Below are positions 23,057 to 31,727 of a stretch of 64,000 nt of DNA, piece by piece. The notes beneath the pieces are model-generated. The model was not told where the DNA came from, made no database searches, and worked only from the letters and a program-made list of their open reading frames with translations. How positions within the stretch are numbered: position 1 is the first letter of the stretch; each line of letters begins with the position of its first letter. The stretch is from Alteracholeplasma palmae J233 (GTDB taxonomy: Bacteria > Bacillota_I > Bacilli_A > Acholeplasmatales > Acholeplasmataceae). The stretch is from positions 1,399,499 to 1,463,498 of the forward strand of contig NC_022538.1 in assembly GCF_000968055.1 (NCBI RefSeq), written 5' to 3'. The position numbers and the translations under genes are program-made.

Positions 23057-23215
23057 TTATTGTACAATAATAATACGACTATGTTTGATAATTGATGGAC
23101 TGTGTTCAATAATTTCTGGTTGTTTTCCGTTACCAAATTGCGCTGAAAGTTCACCAACAGCAATCGTTGTAACTAATAATGCCATAGTCAATACAACTTT
23201 GAACATTTTTTTCAT
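23057..23215 (-). CDS. Small exported peptide precursor (candidate pheromone)
   Basis: 52 residues from an ATG with a strong AAGGGGGTGAG site. It starts MKKMFKVVLTMALLVTTIAVG, a Sec-type signal segment with a possible cut after ELSA. The 27-residue tail contains imperfect heptads PEIIEHS / PSIIKHS and ends RIIIVQ. Gene size, signal sequence and divergence from an XRE-TPR regulator (next gene) resemble PapR/SHP-type pheromone genes of RRNPP systems, and the Ile-rich C-terminus is reminiscent of streptococcal SHP peptides. No homology search was possible, so the role is inference; the open frame and its ribosome site are directly visible. Confidence 0.7.
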   Translation of the reverse strand: MKKMFKVVLTMALLVTTIAVGELSAQFGNGKQPEIIEHSPSIIKHSRIIIVQ

Positions 23216-23261
23216 TAATACTCACCCCCTTTTATAACCTTATTTTAGGCGTGAGCATTTT

Positions 23262-23290
23262 TTAACACTAGGGCGAAACTGTCCTATAAT
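23262..23290 (+). promoter_or_regulatory. Promoter for the XRE-TPR regulator
   Basis: TTAACA (23262-23267), 17 bp, TATAAT (23285-23290). The start codon at 23305 lies only about eight bases after the expected transcript start, so the mRNA may be almost leaderless. An imperfect GTG-N12-CAC dyad (23251-23268) overlaps the -35. Confidence 0.7.
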
Positions 23291-23304
23291 GAATGGAGAT
23301 TAAT

Positions 23305-24225
23305 ATGGAATATCTATCATATTCAAAAGAACTATCATTATTCTTTGAAAAGCTTAGAATATTAAGAGGTTTCTCACAAGAATCATTTACTTCTGAAATT
23401 ATATCTTTAAGACAGTACCGACGTTATCTTAGTGGTGAGTATCAAATACCACAGTCAGTGATCAATCTTCTTTCTAAAAGACTTGGATTAAGACCTGAAC
23501 ATCTTATACTAGAATTTGAATCTAAAAGAATTCAAGAAGCTAATACCTTAAATAACTTTCATAATGCCATTGTGAATAAAGACTTTAAAAAGGCTGATGA
23601 ATATGAAAAAAATATTATCAAAGATAATATTATAGATGCTAATAATTTACTTATTTATGAGTATTCTATTTTATTAAGAAAATATTATATGAATTTAATT
23701 TCAGAACCTACTTTCATCGATGATGTCAAAGAATTAATTTCATATTCTACTTTATTTAATAAAAATGCTTATTCTTCTACTGAACTGATTATAGTTTCAA
23801 GCCTATTATCATTTTCTAGTTTCAAGGAAAAAGATAAAATCATCACAATTATAAAAGGATTCCTTTCTCATAAAACTTATCTGTTAAGCGGACAAAACGA
23901 AAAAACGCTACTCCTTTGTTACTACAGACTAGCGGATTATGCAGGGCTTAATGGAAATTTCAGTGAAGTCATCACCTTATGTAATGAAGCAATTAACTAT
24001 GGAAAACAAGTTAAATCAAATTATCTACTTGCTGATTTCTTTTATTACAAAGCTCTTGCCTATCACTTTCTTGATGATCCTTCTCATACGAATGATTCAC
24101 TTTTAAAACTATTTTATACACTTAAGATAGAAGATAACAATAAAAAAATCACCTATTACAGTGATTTAATTAAAAACTATTTTAATGATGATTTAATAAC
24201 ATTAGTTAGCAAAATAGACAAATGA
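23305..24225 (+). CDS. XRE-family regulator with TPR-like C-terminus (RRNPP/Rgg-like)
   Basis: 306 residues from the ATG at 23305 (GGAG six bases upstream; the ATG at 23293 has none). Residues 1-65 form an XRE helix-turn-helix (KELSLFFEKLRILRGFSQ, LRQYRRYLSGEYQIPQ, LLSKRLGLRP). The remaining ~240 residues are helical repeats of TPR type (NAIVNKDFKKADEYEKNI; YYRLADYAGLNGNFSEVITLCNEAINYG; FFYYKALAYHFLDDP). Length and architecture match Rgg/PlcR/NprR-class cytoplasmic receptors that bind re-imported peptides. The divergent 52-residue exported peptide gene 89 bp away is the natural ligand candidate. It ends in TGA within its terminator. Confidence 0.82.
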   Translation: MEYLSYSKELSLFFEKLRILRGFSQESFTSEIISLRQYRRYLSGEYQIPQSVINLLSKRLGLRPEHLILEFESKRIQEANTLNNFHNAIVNKDFKKADEYEKNIIKDNIIDANNLLIYEYSILLRKYYMNLISEPTFIDDVKELISYSTLFNKNAYSSTELIIVSSLLSFSSFKEKDKIITIIKGFLSHKTYLLSGQNEKTLLLCYYRLADYAGLNGNFSEVITLCNEAINYGKQVKSNYLLADFFYYKALAYHFLDDPSHTNDSLLKLFYTLKIEDNNKKITYYSDLIKNYFNDDLITLVSKIDK

Positions 24226-24240
24226 CTGTCTATTTTTTTT
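24212..24240 (+). terminator. Terminator of the XRE-TPR regulator gene
   Basis: AAATAGACA/TGTCTATTT stem (24212-24235) and a T run to 24240, overlapping the stop codon; read leftward it abuts the end of the yitT-like gene. Confidence 0.85.
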
Positions 24241-25204
24241 ATGCAATTGTCTTTTTCTTAAAGTTACCATAAACATGGTTAACAGGCGTTGTTATGATAA
24301 ATGATTTGTCATCAACTCTTCTAACAATGTCTAATAAGCTTTGCAATTCATAACTAGATATAACAACATATATTAAAATCTTATCATGTTGTGAGTAGGC
24401 ACCTTGAACTTTAGTCAATGTAACCCCTCTATATAGTTTCACTAGGATATCATTAATAACTTCTTTAGGTGATTCTGTAATGATTTGAACTCCCATATAA
24501 AGATATCCGGTGTGTATTTTATCAGTTGCAATCGTCGTGACTATAATTCTAATAATTGTATATAAGAAGACTAATCCTGCAACACTATTAACTGCAGCTT
24601 TATTATTACCTGCTATAATAGCACCAAATAATGCAATAAGCACATTTAGAACCATGGAGATAAATCCTACAGATTGTCCTTTTTTTAATGAAACATATTG
24701 GGCAACTATATCTAAACCACCTGTTGATGTACCAAATTTAAGAGCACCACCAACACCAATACCAATCAGTAATCCTCCCATAATAGCCGCAAGCAATGCT
24801 TGATCAGGACTACCAATACCTAAGTTGATTTTGGGGATAAAACCAATAACAATTGACTGAATAATAATAGATATAAAACTATATATTGTAAATCTTTTAG
24901 ACACTCCAAACCATCCAAGTGCTAAAACTGGGATGTTTCCAACAATAATAAAGATGGACATAAAAATGTCTCCAACTTTACTACCTTCTGCAATCGCACC
25001 ATTTAATACGAGTAAATCTCTTATTACTTGGGCAAGTCCTGGAATACCACCTGTATACATATGTACACTTGAAGCTTCAAGAAACCATACAACTCCAAGA
25101 CCATATATCAAAGTAAATATAACCACAGCAAAAAAACGTTTAATCTCGGGTCCTATTTTTAATCTAAATTGTTCACTTTGAATCACACTTTTTAATTTTT
25201 GCAT
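24239..25204 (-). CDS. YitT-family membrane protein (DUF161/DUF2179)
   Basis: 321 residues. The N-terminal ~200 residues contain five or six membrane spans with family motifs YTGGIPGLAQVI, GWFGVSKRFTIYS and GGALKFGTSTGGLDIVAQYVS. The C-terminal ~80 residues form the soluble DUF2179 domain (ESPKEVINDILVKLYRGVTLTKVQGAYSQHDKILIYVVIS, DDKSFIITTPVNHVYGNFKK). The transport substrate of this family is not established. It starts one base after the metG stop, with AGAGGAT as ribosome site, so it is cotranscribed with metG. Confidence 0.88.
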   Translation of the reverse strand: MQKLKSVIQSEQFRLKIGPEIKRFFAVVIFTLIYGLGVVWFLEASSVHMYTGGIPGLAQVIRDLLVLNGAIAEGSKVGDIFMSIFIIVGNIPVLALGWFGVSKRFTIYSFISIIIQSIVIGFIPKINLGIGSPDQALLAAIMGGLLIGIGVGGALKFGTSTGGLDIVAQYVSLKKGQSVGFISMVLNVLIALFGAIIAGNNKAAVNSVAGLVFLYTIIRIIVTTIATDKIHTGYLYMGVQIITESPKEVINDILVKLYRGVTLTKVQGAYSQHDKILIYVVISSYELQSLLDIVRRVDDKSFIITTPVNHVYGNFKKKTIA

Positions 25205-25205
25205 C

Positions 25206-26762
25206 TTAATCCTCTAATATATGATTTATTTTCTTATCCAGTTCAAATCTTTCAAATAATACTTTTGCTTCCCCTAGTTCTTTTTCTTTTGTTACACCAA
25301 ATGTTTCTAGACTAGTAAATGTAGTTTCTTCTGCCTTTATTTGTTCTAATATATTTTCTGCTGTTTCTGGTAAAAATGGTTTTAATAAAACTGCAATATA
25401 TCTAATAGTTTCTACTAAATGATATAACACATGATCAAGTGTTTCTTGAGCATTTTCATCTTTGAATAATTTCCATGGTTCTGAAACATCAATATACTTA
25501 TTAGCATAACGAGCAAGTTGAACTACTTCTTCTAGTGCCTCCCCTATTTTTAATGAATCAATGAATGTTCTCATACGTGGTAAAACTTCTAATGCTTTTT
25601 CTTCCAAGCTCAGTTCAAATGGTTCTTTTAAGATAACTCTTTTAATATGACCATCACGATATTTTTTAGCCATTCCAATAGTTCTATTAACTAAATTACC
25701 AATTGTATTTGCTAAATCACTATTATTTCTTTCAATTAAAAGTTCATATGTAATATTACCATCTTGAGCATATGGTATTTCATGTAAAACATAATATCTT
25801 AACACATCTACACCAAAATGTTTAACTAAATCATCTGTATATAAGACATTCCCAACTGACTTGCTCATCTTATTTTTATCAAATAAGATCCATGGATGAC
25901 AGAAAATTTGTTTAGGTAATTCTAATTCTAATGCCATTAATAATATCGGCCAATAAATTGTATGAAATCTAGCAATATCTTTTCCAATTAAATGAATATC
26001 TGCAGGCCATAACTTATTAAATAATTCTGTTTTTGGTTCATTAGGATGATATCCTATTCCAGTAATATAGTTACTTAAAGCATCTATCCAAACATAAATA
26101 ACATGTTTAGGATCAAATGGTACTGGAATGCCCCATTTAAAGGATGTTCTTGAAATAGAAAGATCTGGAAGTGGTTCTTTTAAGAAATTTTGAATCATTT
26201 CATTTTTTCTACTTTCAGGTCTAATAAAATCTGGATGAGTTTCAATATGCTTTAAAAGTCTTTCTTGATATTTTTCTAATTTTAAGAAATATGCATCTTC
26301 ACTTGTCCAAACAGGAATATCTCCATTAGGTCCTTTGCCATCTACAATATCGTTTTCAGAGATATAAGCCTCTTCAGCAACCGAATACCAACCTTCATAT
26401 TTACCTAAATAAATATCTCCTTGATCATATAATTTTTGAAAAATAGCTTGAACTGATTTTTCATGATCACTATCAGTTGTACGAATAAATTTATCATAGC
26501 TTACGCCAACTAAATCATAAATTCTTTTAATTTCAGAAGAAATCATATCCACATATGCTTTAGGTTTAAGTTCTTGTTTTGCTGCATTCGTTTCAATTTT
26601 TTGCCCGTGTTCATCTGTTCCTGTTTGAAAAAAGACTTCATGTCCATCTAATCTTTTAAATCTAGCGATAGCGTCCGCTAGAATGACTTCATATACATTT
26701 CCTATATGTGGAATTGCTGAAGCATATGCGATTGCACTTGTTATATAAAATTTTTCTTTCAT
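25206..26762 (-). CDS. metG: Methionyl-tRNA synthetase
   Basis: 518 residues from the ATG at 26762 (ATGGAGG upstream); the in-frame extension into the leader is rejected. Motifs: AYASAIPHIGNVYEVILAD (HIGH), FQTGTDEHGQKIE, WSVAEEAYI-like YSVAEEAYISEND, KDIARFHTIYWPI and NKMSKSVGNVLY (KMSKS). It has no C-terminal tRNA-binding (EMAP-like) extension, unlike longer Bacillus MetG. The leader carries a T-box with an AUG specifier, so expression should respond to uncharged tRNA-Met. Confidence 0.96.
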   Translation of the reverse strand: MKEKFYITSAIAYASAIPHIGNVYEVILADAIARFKRLDGHEVFFQTGTDEHGQKIETNAAKQELKPKAYVDMISSEIKRIYDLVGVSYDKFIRTTDSDHEKSVQAIFQKLYDQGDIYLGKYEGWYSVAEEAYISENDIVDGKGPNGDIPVWTSEDAYFLKLEKYQERLLKHIETHPDFIRPESRKNEMIQNFLKEPLPDLSISRTSFKWGIPVPFDPKHVIYVWIDALSNYITGIGYHPNEPKTELFNKLWPADIHLIGKDIARFHTIYWPILLMALELELPKQIFCHPWILFDKNKMSKSVGNVLYTDDLVKHFGVDVLRYYVLHEIPYAQDGNITYELLIERNNSDLANTIGNLVNRTIGMAKKYRDGHIKRVILKEPFELSLEEKALEVLPRMRTFIDSLKIGEALEEVVQLARYANKYIDVSEPWKLFKDENAQETLDHVLYHLVETIRYIAVLLKPFLPETAENILEQIKAEETTFTSLETFGVTKEKELGEAKVLFERFELDKKINHILED

Positions 26763-26778
26763 TTTTTCCTCCATAACT

Positions 26779-27013
26779 AAAAAAACGTCCTTAAACAAAT
26801 TCTAAGGACGAATGATCGCGGTACCACCTTAGTTCTAATTACAATTATTATAATTAGCACTCTTCTTGTAACGTAAGATCACGTTTAAATCTACATATCG
26901 ATTTAAAAGCTCCAAGACCATTTTCGCTAAACTTTTTTATCTATTTACACCAGCCATAGACTCTCTTTAAAAGAAAATTTAGTTACTCTTCTTTTCATTG
27001 CTATATTTAGTTT
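26779..27013 (-). promoter_or_regulatory. T-box leader (methionine) of metG-yitT
   Basis: Read leftward the leader contains AGAGAG and GGCTGGTG typical of T-box stem I, a candidate AUG specifier (complement of 26919-26921), the canonical T-box core AAGGTGGTACCGCG (complement of 26817-26830) and the terminator CGTCCTTA/TAAGGACG (26786-26810) with a T run. Uncharged tRNA-Met pairing with UGGN in the T-box bulge should form the antiterminator. The specifier fits the downstream metG. Confidence 0.93.
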
Positions 27014-27019
27014 GTCTCT

Positions 27020-27048
27020 ATTATATAATAAGAATCTTTTAGATTCAA
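27020..27048 (-). promoter_or_regulatory. Promoter for metG
   Basis: Read leftward: TTGAAT (complement of 27043-27048), 17 bp, TATAAT (complement of 27020-27025). It overlaps a short GAATCTAAAAGATTC dyad after rsmI. Confidence 0.75.
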
Positions 27049-27050
27049 TA

Positions 27051-27893
27051 TCATTTAATTTTATATGCTTGATAAATATCGCTTTTCTTAACATTTCTGT
27101 CTTTTGCTACTAATTTCAAAGCTTCTTTTTCTGTGTATCCTTGCTTAATATAGAGCAATACATGTGCTTCTATTGTTATTTCGTTATAATCTACTTCTAT
27201 TTGATTACCTTCTATGATTAAAACATACTCTCCAAGAAGATTTAATTCTGTTTTTAATATATCTTCTATATACCCATTAGTAATGGTCTCAAATTTTTTA
27301 GTAAGTTCTCTTGCTAAAGAAATTTTTCTATTGCCATAAACTTCATATATAACTTGAAGCGTTTTTTCTATTCTTTTTGGAGATTCATAAATAATGAGGG
27401 CTTCTTGATAACTTTTATATTTTTCTAAGAAAGTTTTTTGATCACTTTGTTTTCTTGGCAAAAAACCAATGAAGATAAAAGGCATTGGTGCAATATTAGA
27501 TGTTATAAGTGCAGTAAGTAAAGCACTTGCTCCTGGTATTGCCACAACAGGATATTCATTTTGCATTACTGTTTGGGTGATTTCATAGCCTGGATCACTT
27601 ATCATAGGGGTCCCAGCATCACTGACTAAGGCAATATGATTATTTTCTGATAATAGTTTTAAAATCAGTTCTTCTTTTTCAAACTTATTATGCTCATGAT
27701 AAGAAATCAGTTTTTTATTAATAAAATAATGTTTTAATAATTTATCTGTTACTCTGGTATCTTCTGCTAAGATATAATCAACTGAGCTTAATATTTCAAT
27801 AGCTCTATATGTAATATCTTTAAGATTTCCTATTGGAGTTGAGACAATATATAAAGTTGGTTTTTGTTCTTTAAAACTTATTTGATTAATCAT
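27051..27893 (-). CDS. rsmI: 16S rRNA (cytidine-1402-2'-O)-methyltransferase RsmI
   Basis: 280 residues from the ATG at 27893; upstream in-frame codons overlap trmN6. Motifs of the tetrapyrrole-methylase-like fold: YIVSTPIGNLKDITYRAI, LAEDTRVTDKLLKHY, HEHN, LVSDAGTPMISDPGYE and IPGASALLTALITS. It methylates the ribose of C1402 in the decoding centre with SAM. The order tmk-holB-ricT-trmN6-rsmI matches Bacillus minus yabA and yazA. Confidence 0.94.
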   Translation of the reverse strand: MINQISFKEQKPTLYIVSTPIGNLKDITYRAIEILSSVDYILAEDTRVTDKLLKHYFINKKLISYHEHNKFEKEELILKLLSENNHIALVSDAGTPMISDPGYEITQTVMQNEYPVVAIPGASALLTALITSNIAPMPFIFIGFLPRKQSDQKTFLEKYKSYQEALIIYESPKRIEKTLQVIYEVYGNRKISLARELTKKFETITNGYIEDILKTELNLLGEYVLIIEGNQIEVDYNEITIEAHVLLYIKQGYTEKEALKLVAKDRNVKKSDIYQAYKIK

Positions 27894-27912
27894 ATTTATC
27901 ACTTCGCTTTTC

Positions 27913-28623
27913 TTAATCCTTTTTAGAATAAACTGCTTTAAAATATTCTGTATATTCATTTTGACTTTGATAAATCACTAATGGTGGTAAGATTTTAACA
28001 CCCTCATTACCTTTTTTTACTGCTTTAATTAATAAGTGGTTAGGTTCTTTATGTATATATGGATGAACAAATTGTATTTCTTTAACAACAAGGTCAAACT
28101 TGTTACACAAATTCATAATATCAGTTAACCTATCTGGTCTATGAATCATATAAAAACTGCCACCATGCTTTAATATTTGAGATGTTTTTTTAATTAATTG
28201 TTCTAAGTTGAGATATATTTCATGTCTTGCAATTTCGCTATCAAGGCTTAAGTTTCTTTTTGTCTCTTGATTCACTTTAAAAAAAGGCGGATTAGAAACA
28301 ACCATATCAATATCTTTCATAAAGTCAATTTCATTATAGTCTATATGATGGCAAGATAATTGATCTTCTAAACTATTTAATTTAATATTTTCTAATGCTA
28401 GATGATATCTTTTTTCCTGTATCTCTACACCAATAATTTTAGCTTTTGTTTTTTCACTTAAATAAAGCATTAAAGCCCCATTACCTGTACCAACATCAAC
28501 AATTTTTTTATCACTTTTTCTAGTCTTAATAAAAAGAGAAAGTAAGATGGTGTCTAAATTAAATGACATACCCGTTTCTTGCTTTATCTTTTTGTTAGAT
28601 CCGATTAAATCTCTAGTTACCAT
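27913..28623 (-). CDS. trmN6: tRNA1(Val) A37 N6-methyltransferase-like protein (TrmN6/YabB)
   Basis: 236 residues. The SAM-binding motif is IVDVGTGNGALMLYLSEK and the adenine-N6 catalytic motif is VVSNPPFF. The C-terminal part (GGSFYMIHRPDRLTDIM, PNHLLIKAVKKG) is typical of this family. It is related to E. coli YfiC, which modifies A37 of tRNA1-Val; the substrate here is inferred. It overlaps ricT by 11 bases, suggesting coupling. Confidence 0.87.
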   Translation of the reverse strand: MVTRDLIGSNKKIKQETGMSFNLDTILLSLFIKTRKSDKKIVDVGTGNGALMLYLSEKTKAKIIGVEIQEKRYHLALENIKLNSLEDQLSCHHIDYNEIDFMKDIDMVVSNPPFFKVNQETKRNLSLDSEIARHEIYLNLEQLIKKTSQILKHGGSFYMIHRPDRLTDIMNLCNKFDLVVKEIQFVHPYIHKEPNHLLIKAVKKGNEGVKILPPLVIYQSQNEYTEYFKAVYSKKD

Positions 28624-29413
28624 TAGATTCTAAACTTTCTAAAGAAATCCACTCATAACTAGATGTTTCCAAATGTTTAATTTGAATCTTTTGTCCTAGT
28701 ACATTAATATTAACAACTAAAACTTTTTCACCATTAACTAAAATCATATCAGAAACATCAGGCATTTTTTCTTTTAAATCAGTGTAAACATCATCATCGT
28801 ATTTAATGCAACAAAGTAACTTTCCACAAACACCTGATATTTTTTGAGGATTTAATGATAAGTTTTGATTCTTAGCCATTTTAATAGATATCGTGTCAAA
28901 TTCACCAATAAAAGTGGAACAGCACAAGATAAGTCCACATGGACCAATACCACCAATAATCTTAGCGGCATCTCTGGAACCTATTTGTCTAAGTTCTAAT
29001 CTTGTTTTATATTTTTGATTAAGTACTTTGATAAGTTCTCTAAAATCAATACGATCATCTGATTCAAAATAAACAAGCAATTTTTTTCTATCCAAAGTAT
29101 ATTCAGCATCAACAATCTTCATTTTTAACTTTAAATCAAAGGCAACTTGCTTAGCTACTTGATAGACATCTTTATTTAACAATTGATTTTCCTCATAGTT
29201 AAATAAGTCTTCTTCATTAGCCATTCTTATGATTGGTTTAATTTGAGTTTCTATTTCTGAATCATCAATTTCTTTTATTTTAGAAACTTTTCCAATTTCT
29301 AATCCTCTAATTGTTTCTACTACAACTAAAGAGTTATCTGTAACATTTAAATTATTCAAACCAAAATAATATTTTTTACCTGCTGTTTTAAATTGAACTA
29401 AAGCAACCTTCAT
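28613..29413 (-). CDS. ricT: RicT/YaaT PSP1-domain regulatory protein
   Basis: 266 residues with the PSP1 domain. The Cys-rich signature is visible as GPCGLILCCSTFIGEF and GVCGKLLCCIKYD. In Bacillus RicT works with RicA and RicF, binds iron-sulphur clusters and promotes RNase Y-dependent mRNA maturation. It overlaps holB by four bases and lies upstream of trmN6; yabA, normally between ricT and trmN6, is absent. Confidence 0.93.
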   Translation of the reverse strand: MKVALVQFKTAGKKYYFGLNNLNVTDNSLVVVETIRGLEIGKVSKIKEIDDSEIETQIKPIIRMANEEDLFNYEENQLLNKDVYQVAKQVAFDLKLKMKIVDAEYTLDRKKLLVYFESDDRIDFRELIKVLNQKYKTRLELRQIGSRDAAKIIGGIGPCGLILCCSTFIGEFDTISIKMAKNQNLSLNPQKISGVCGKLLCCIKYDDDVYTDLKEKMPDVSDMILVNGEKVLVVNINVLGQKIQIKHLETSSYEWISLESLESNGN

Positions 29414-30354
29414 TTTCTTGGTCTCCTTTTTTCTAGTTTAGTTATAAGAGAACTGAATGCTAATTCTAAGTTGATATAATATCTTTGTTCTTTAATCTTA
29501 TCTTGTATATCAGAAATCATATTTTGACATTGGATAACATTTAACTTAGTTGAGTTGACTGATAAAGTATCATCTTTTTTAAAATATACTTCTTGATGCA
29601 TATGAATATGTATAATATCTAAAAAATATTTTATTAAGATTTCTAAAAATAATTCAAACCATTTTTTATCTTCCCATAAGAAAGTAGGAAGTCCTAATAA
29701 AATTCTAAGTGTTTCTGATGTTTTTTGCCAGTTTCTAGTCAACTTTAAAAAGGTTTCTTTAACAGATAAATAATTGGGATCTTCTAATAATTCTAAAGCA
29801 TCCTTAACATCTTTTGTGATAACTGAAAGTAAGTAAGCATCTTCTTCTAAAATCTGATTTTCAATTAAATCATTAACAATCTCATTTTCAGTTTGTTCAT
29901 TTAATAAAATAACTTGGCTTCTAGAAATAATAGTTGGAAGAACTTGTTCTTTTTGGCTTGTTAAAAGGATTCCTATTGTTTCTGTTCCTTTTGGTTCTTC
30001 CATAAATTTCAGTAAACTATTCGCAGCTGAGATTGTAAGAGTTTCTATATCTTCAATAATATAAACTCTAGGTCCACCAATTAAAGATGTTTTATTAAAC
30101 TCATCTTGAAGAAAACTTATTTGTTCTTTTTTAATGGAGTTTCCTTCTTTTTCTAAATATATAAGATTTGCATAATTAAAAGTTTCTACTAACTCTTTTA
30201 ATTTAGGATGATCTTTATAATTTTTAAATATTTCATATGCGATTTCTAAGGCAAGTTCTTTTTTTCCTAGATTTGTTCCACCACTTAACATATATAGATG
30301 CGATAATCTGTTATTACTAATTGCCTTTTTAAACCATTCTAGTGTTTTTTTCAT
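29410..30354 (-). CDS. holB: DNA polymerase III subunit delta'
   Basis: 314 residues. An AAA+-type clamp-loader fold is recognisable from LSHLYMLSGGTNLGKKELALEIA (degenerate P-loop), RVYIIEDIETLTISAANSLLKFMEEP and TIGILLTSQKEQVLPTIISRSQVILL. The Walker A is altered (GTNLGKKE), as expected for delta', which does not hydrolyse ATP. The zinc-binding Cys of many delta' proteins are not evident. It overlaps tmk by four bases. Confidence 0.9.
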   Translation of the reverse strand: MKKTLEWFKKAISNNRLSHLYMLSGGTNLGKKELALEIAYEIFKNYKDHPKLKELVETFNYANLIYLEKEGNSIKKEQISFLQDEFNKTSLIGGPRVYIIEDIETLTISAANSLLKFMEEPKGTETIGILLTSQKEQVLPTIISRSQVILLNEQTENEIVNDLIENQILEEDAYLLSVITKDVKDALELLEDPNYLSVKETFLKLTRNWQKTSETLRILLGLPTFLWEDKKWFELFLEILIKYFLDIIHIHMHQEVYFKKDDTLSVNSTKLNVIQCQNMISDIQDKIKEQRYYINLELAFSSLITKLEKRRPRK

Positions 30355-30962
30355 ATTAGTGTTTTTACTTTATTGTAAATAATACTATAGATACTATCAA
30401 TTGTTTGATTACCATCTATAATAAATATTCTTTTTTCATCTTTTTTAGCAATTTGTAAATAACCATTTCTAACTTTATCATGGAAACTACAATCTTCTAA
30501 ATCTAATCGATCAATTTTATGTTTCCTATTATTATTGATTCTTGCCTGACCAATTTTTGTGTCTAGGTCAATATATATTGTTAAATCCGGCATATAGTTA
30601 AGGGCATATACATTTATTTTATTAATAAATTCTTCTCCTAGTTCTCTAGCATATCCTTGATAAGCCATGGAACTATCTATATATCTATCACATAGAACTA
30701 TTTTATTATCATTTAGTGCAGGAATAACTACTTCATCTAAGTGTTGTGCTCTAGAAGCCGCATATAATAAAGCTTCTGTTCTAGAAGTAATTTCTTTATT
30801 TTCAGGATTAAGTAGAACCTTTCTAATTTGTTCTGCTATACTACTTCCTCCAGGTTCTCTAGTAGAAACCACTTGAAAGTTTTCATTTTGTAATTGTCTA
30901 GTAAGTTTTTCTATAATTGTTGTTTTCCCGGTTCCTTCTCCGCCCTCAAATGTAATAAACAT
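30351..30962 (-). CDS. tmk: Thymidylate kinase
   Basis: 203 residues from the ATG at 30962, with GAGGTGAAGG just upstream; a GTG nine bases earlier is a poorer start. Walker A is FEGGEGTGKTTIIEKL; the substrate motif is STREPGGSSIAEQIR; DRYIDSSMAYQGYAR follows. It phosphorylates dTMP to dTDP. First of the tmk-holB-ricT-trmN6-rsmI run. Confidence 0.96.
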   Translation of the reverse strand: MFITFEGGEGTGKTTIIEKLTRQLQNENFQVVSTREPGGSSIAEQIRKVLLNPENKEITSRTEALLYAASRAQHLDEVVIPALNDNKIVLCDRYIDSSMAYQGYARELGEEFINKINVYALNYMPDLTIYIDLDTKIGQARINNNRKHKIDRLDLEDCSFHDKVRNGYLQIAKKDEKRIFIIDGNQTIDSIYSIIYNKVKTLI

Positions 30963-30998
30963 ATCCTTCACCTCTAATTTTATTATCTCATACTTTAT

Positions 30999-31727
30999 CT
31001 ATTTATAATAGATTCTTTTTAAACATAATCCTTTTGCGTCTGCTGTTTTACCAGCTAATTTTCTATCTTTTGTCTCAAACATTTTTGTAATAATATCCAT
31101 TGTTTTTTTATGTCTACCAATATCTATTAAAGTACCTACCATCGATCTAACCATATACTTTAAAAAATGGTTACCATGAACAATAAAAATATATGCATTT
31201 CTTGTTTCTTTTAATTCTACCTGATACATTGTTTTTGTTACTGTTTTATCCATAATTTCAGTCCCAAACGCTGTAAAGTCATGTGTTCCTATAAAGAGGT
31301 TAGATGCTTGTTTCATCAATTCATAATCTAGATTAGGTATATATACTTGAAATCTATTGTTAAAGGGGGTTAATTCTTTTTTTGAAAAGACGTAATGATA
31401 TACTTTAGATTTTGCTGAGTGCCTTGCATGAAAACTTTCATTTTTTTTAGTTGTCTTAACAATTTTAATATCGTTAGGTAACCTTTTATTGACGGCATCT
31501 GTAAAAGTATTAGCTTCTATCTTTAAGTCTGTTTCAAAATGAAGCACTTGTCCTTCTGCATGCACACCTTTATCGGTTCTGCTTGCAGCATAAGTTTTTA
31601 TCTTTATCTTAGTCATTAACTCTAATGCTTTTTCAATAACTTCTTGAATCGTTGTTTCATGAGGTTGCATTTGATAGCCATGATAGTTTGTTCCATCATA
31701 TGACACAACCATTTTAAAAACTGACAT
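30999..31727 (-). CDS. truA: tRNA pseudouridine synthase A
   Basis: 242 residues. The catalytic Asp lies in AASRTDKGVHAEGQVLHF; the start MVVSYDGTNYHGYQMQPH and the tail FLKYMVRSMVGTLIDIGR are typical. It makes pseudouridine 38-40 in the anticodon arm. It overlaps ecfT by 14 bases, the conserved ecfA1-ecfA2-ecfT-truA order of Bacillus, but here it leads on to tmk rather than rplM-rpsI. Confidence 0.95.
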   Translation of the reverse strand: MSVFKMVVSYDGTNYHGYQMQPHETTIQEVIEKALELMTKIKIKTYAASRTDKGVHAEGQVLHFETDLKIEANTFTDAVNKRLPNDIKIVKTTKKNESFHARHSAKSKVYHYVFSKKELTPFNNRFQVYIPNLDYELMKQASNLFIGTHDFTAFGTEIMDKTVTKTMYQVELKETRNAYIFIVHGNHFLKYMVRSMVGTLIDIGRHKKTMDIITKMFETKDRKLAGKTADAKGLCLKRIYYK

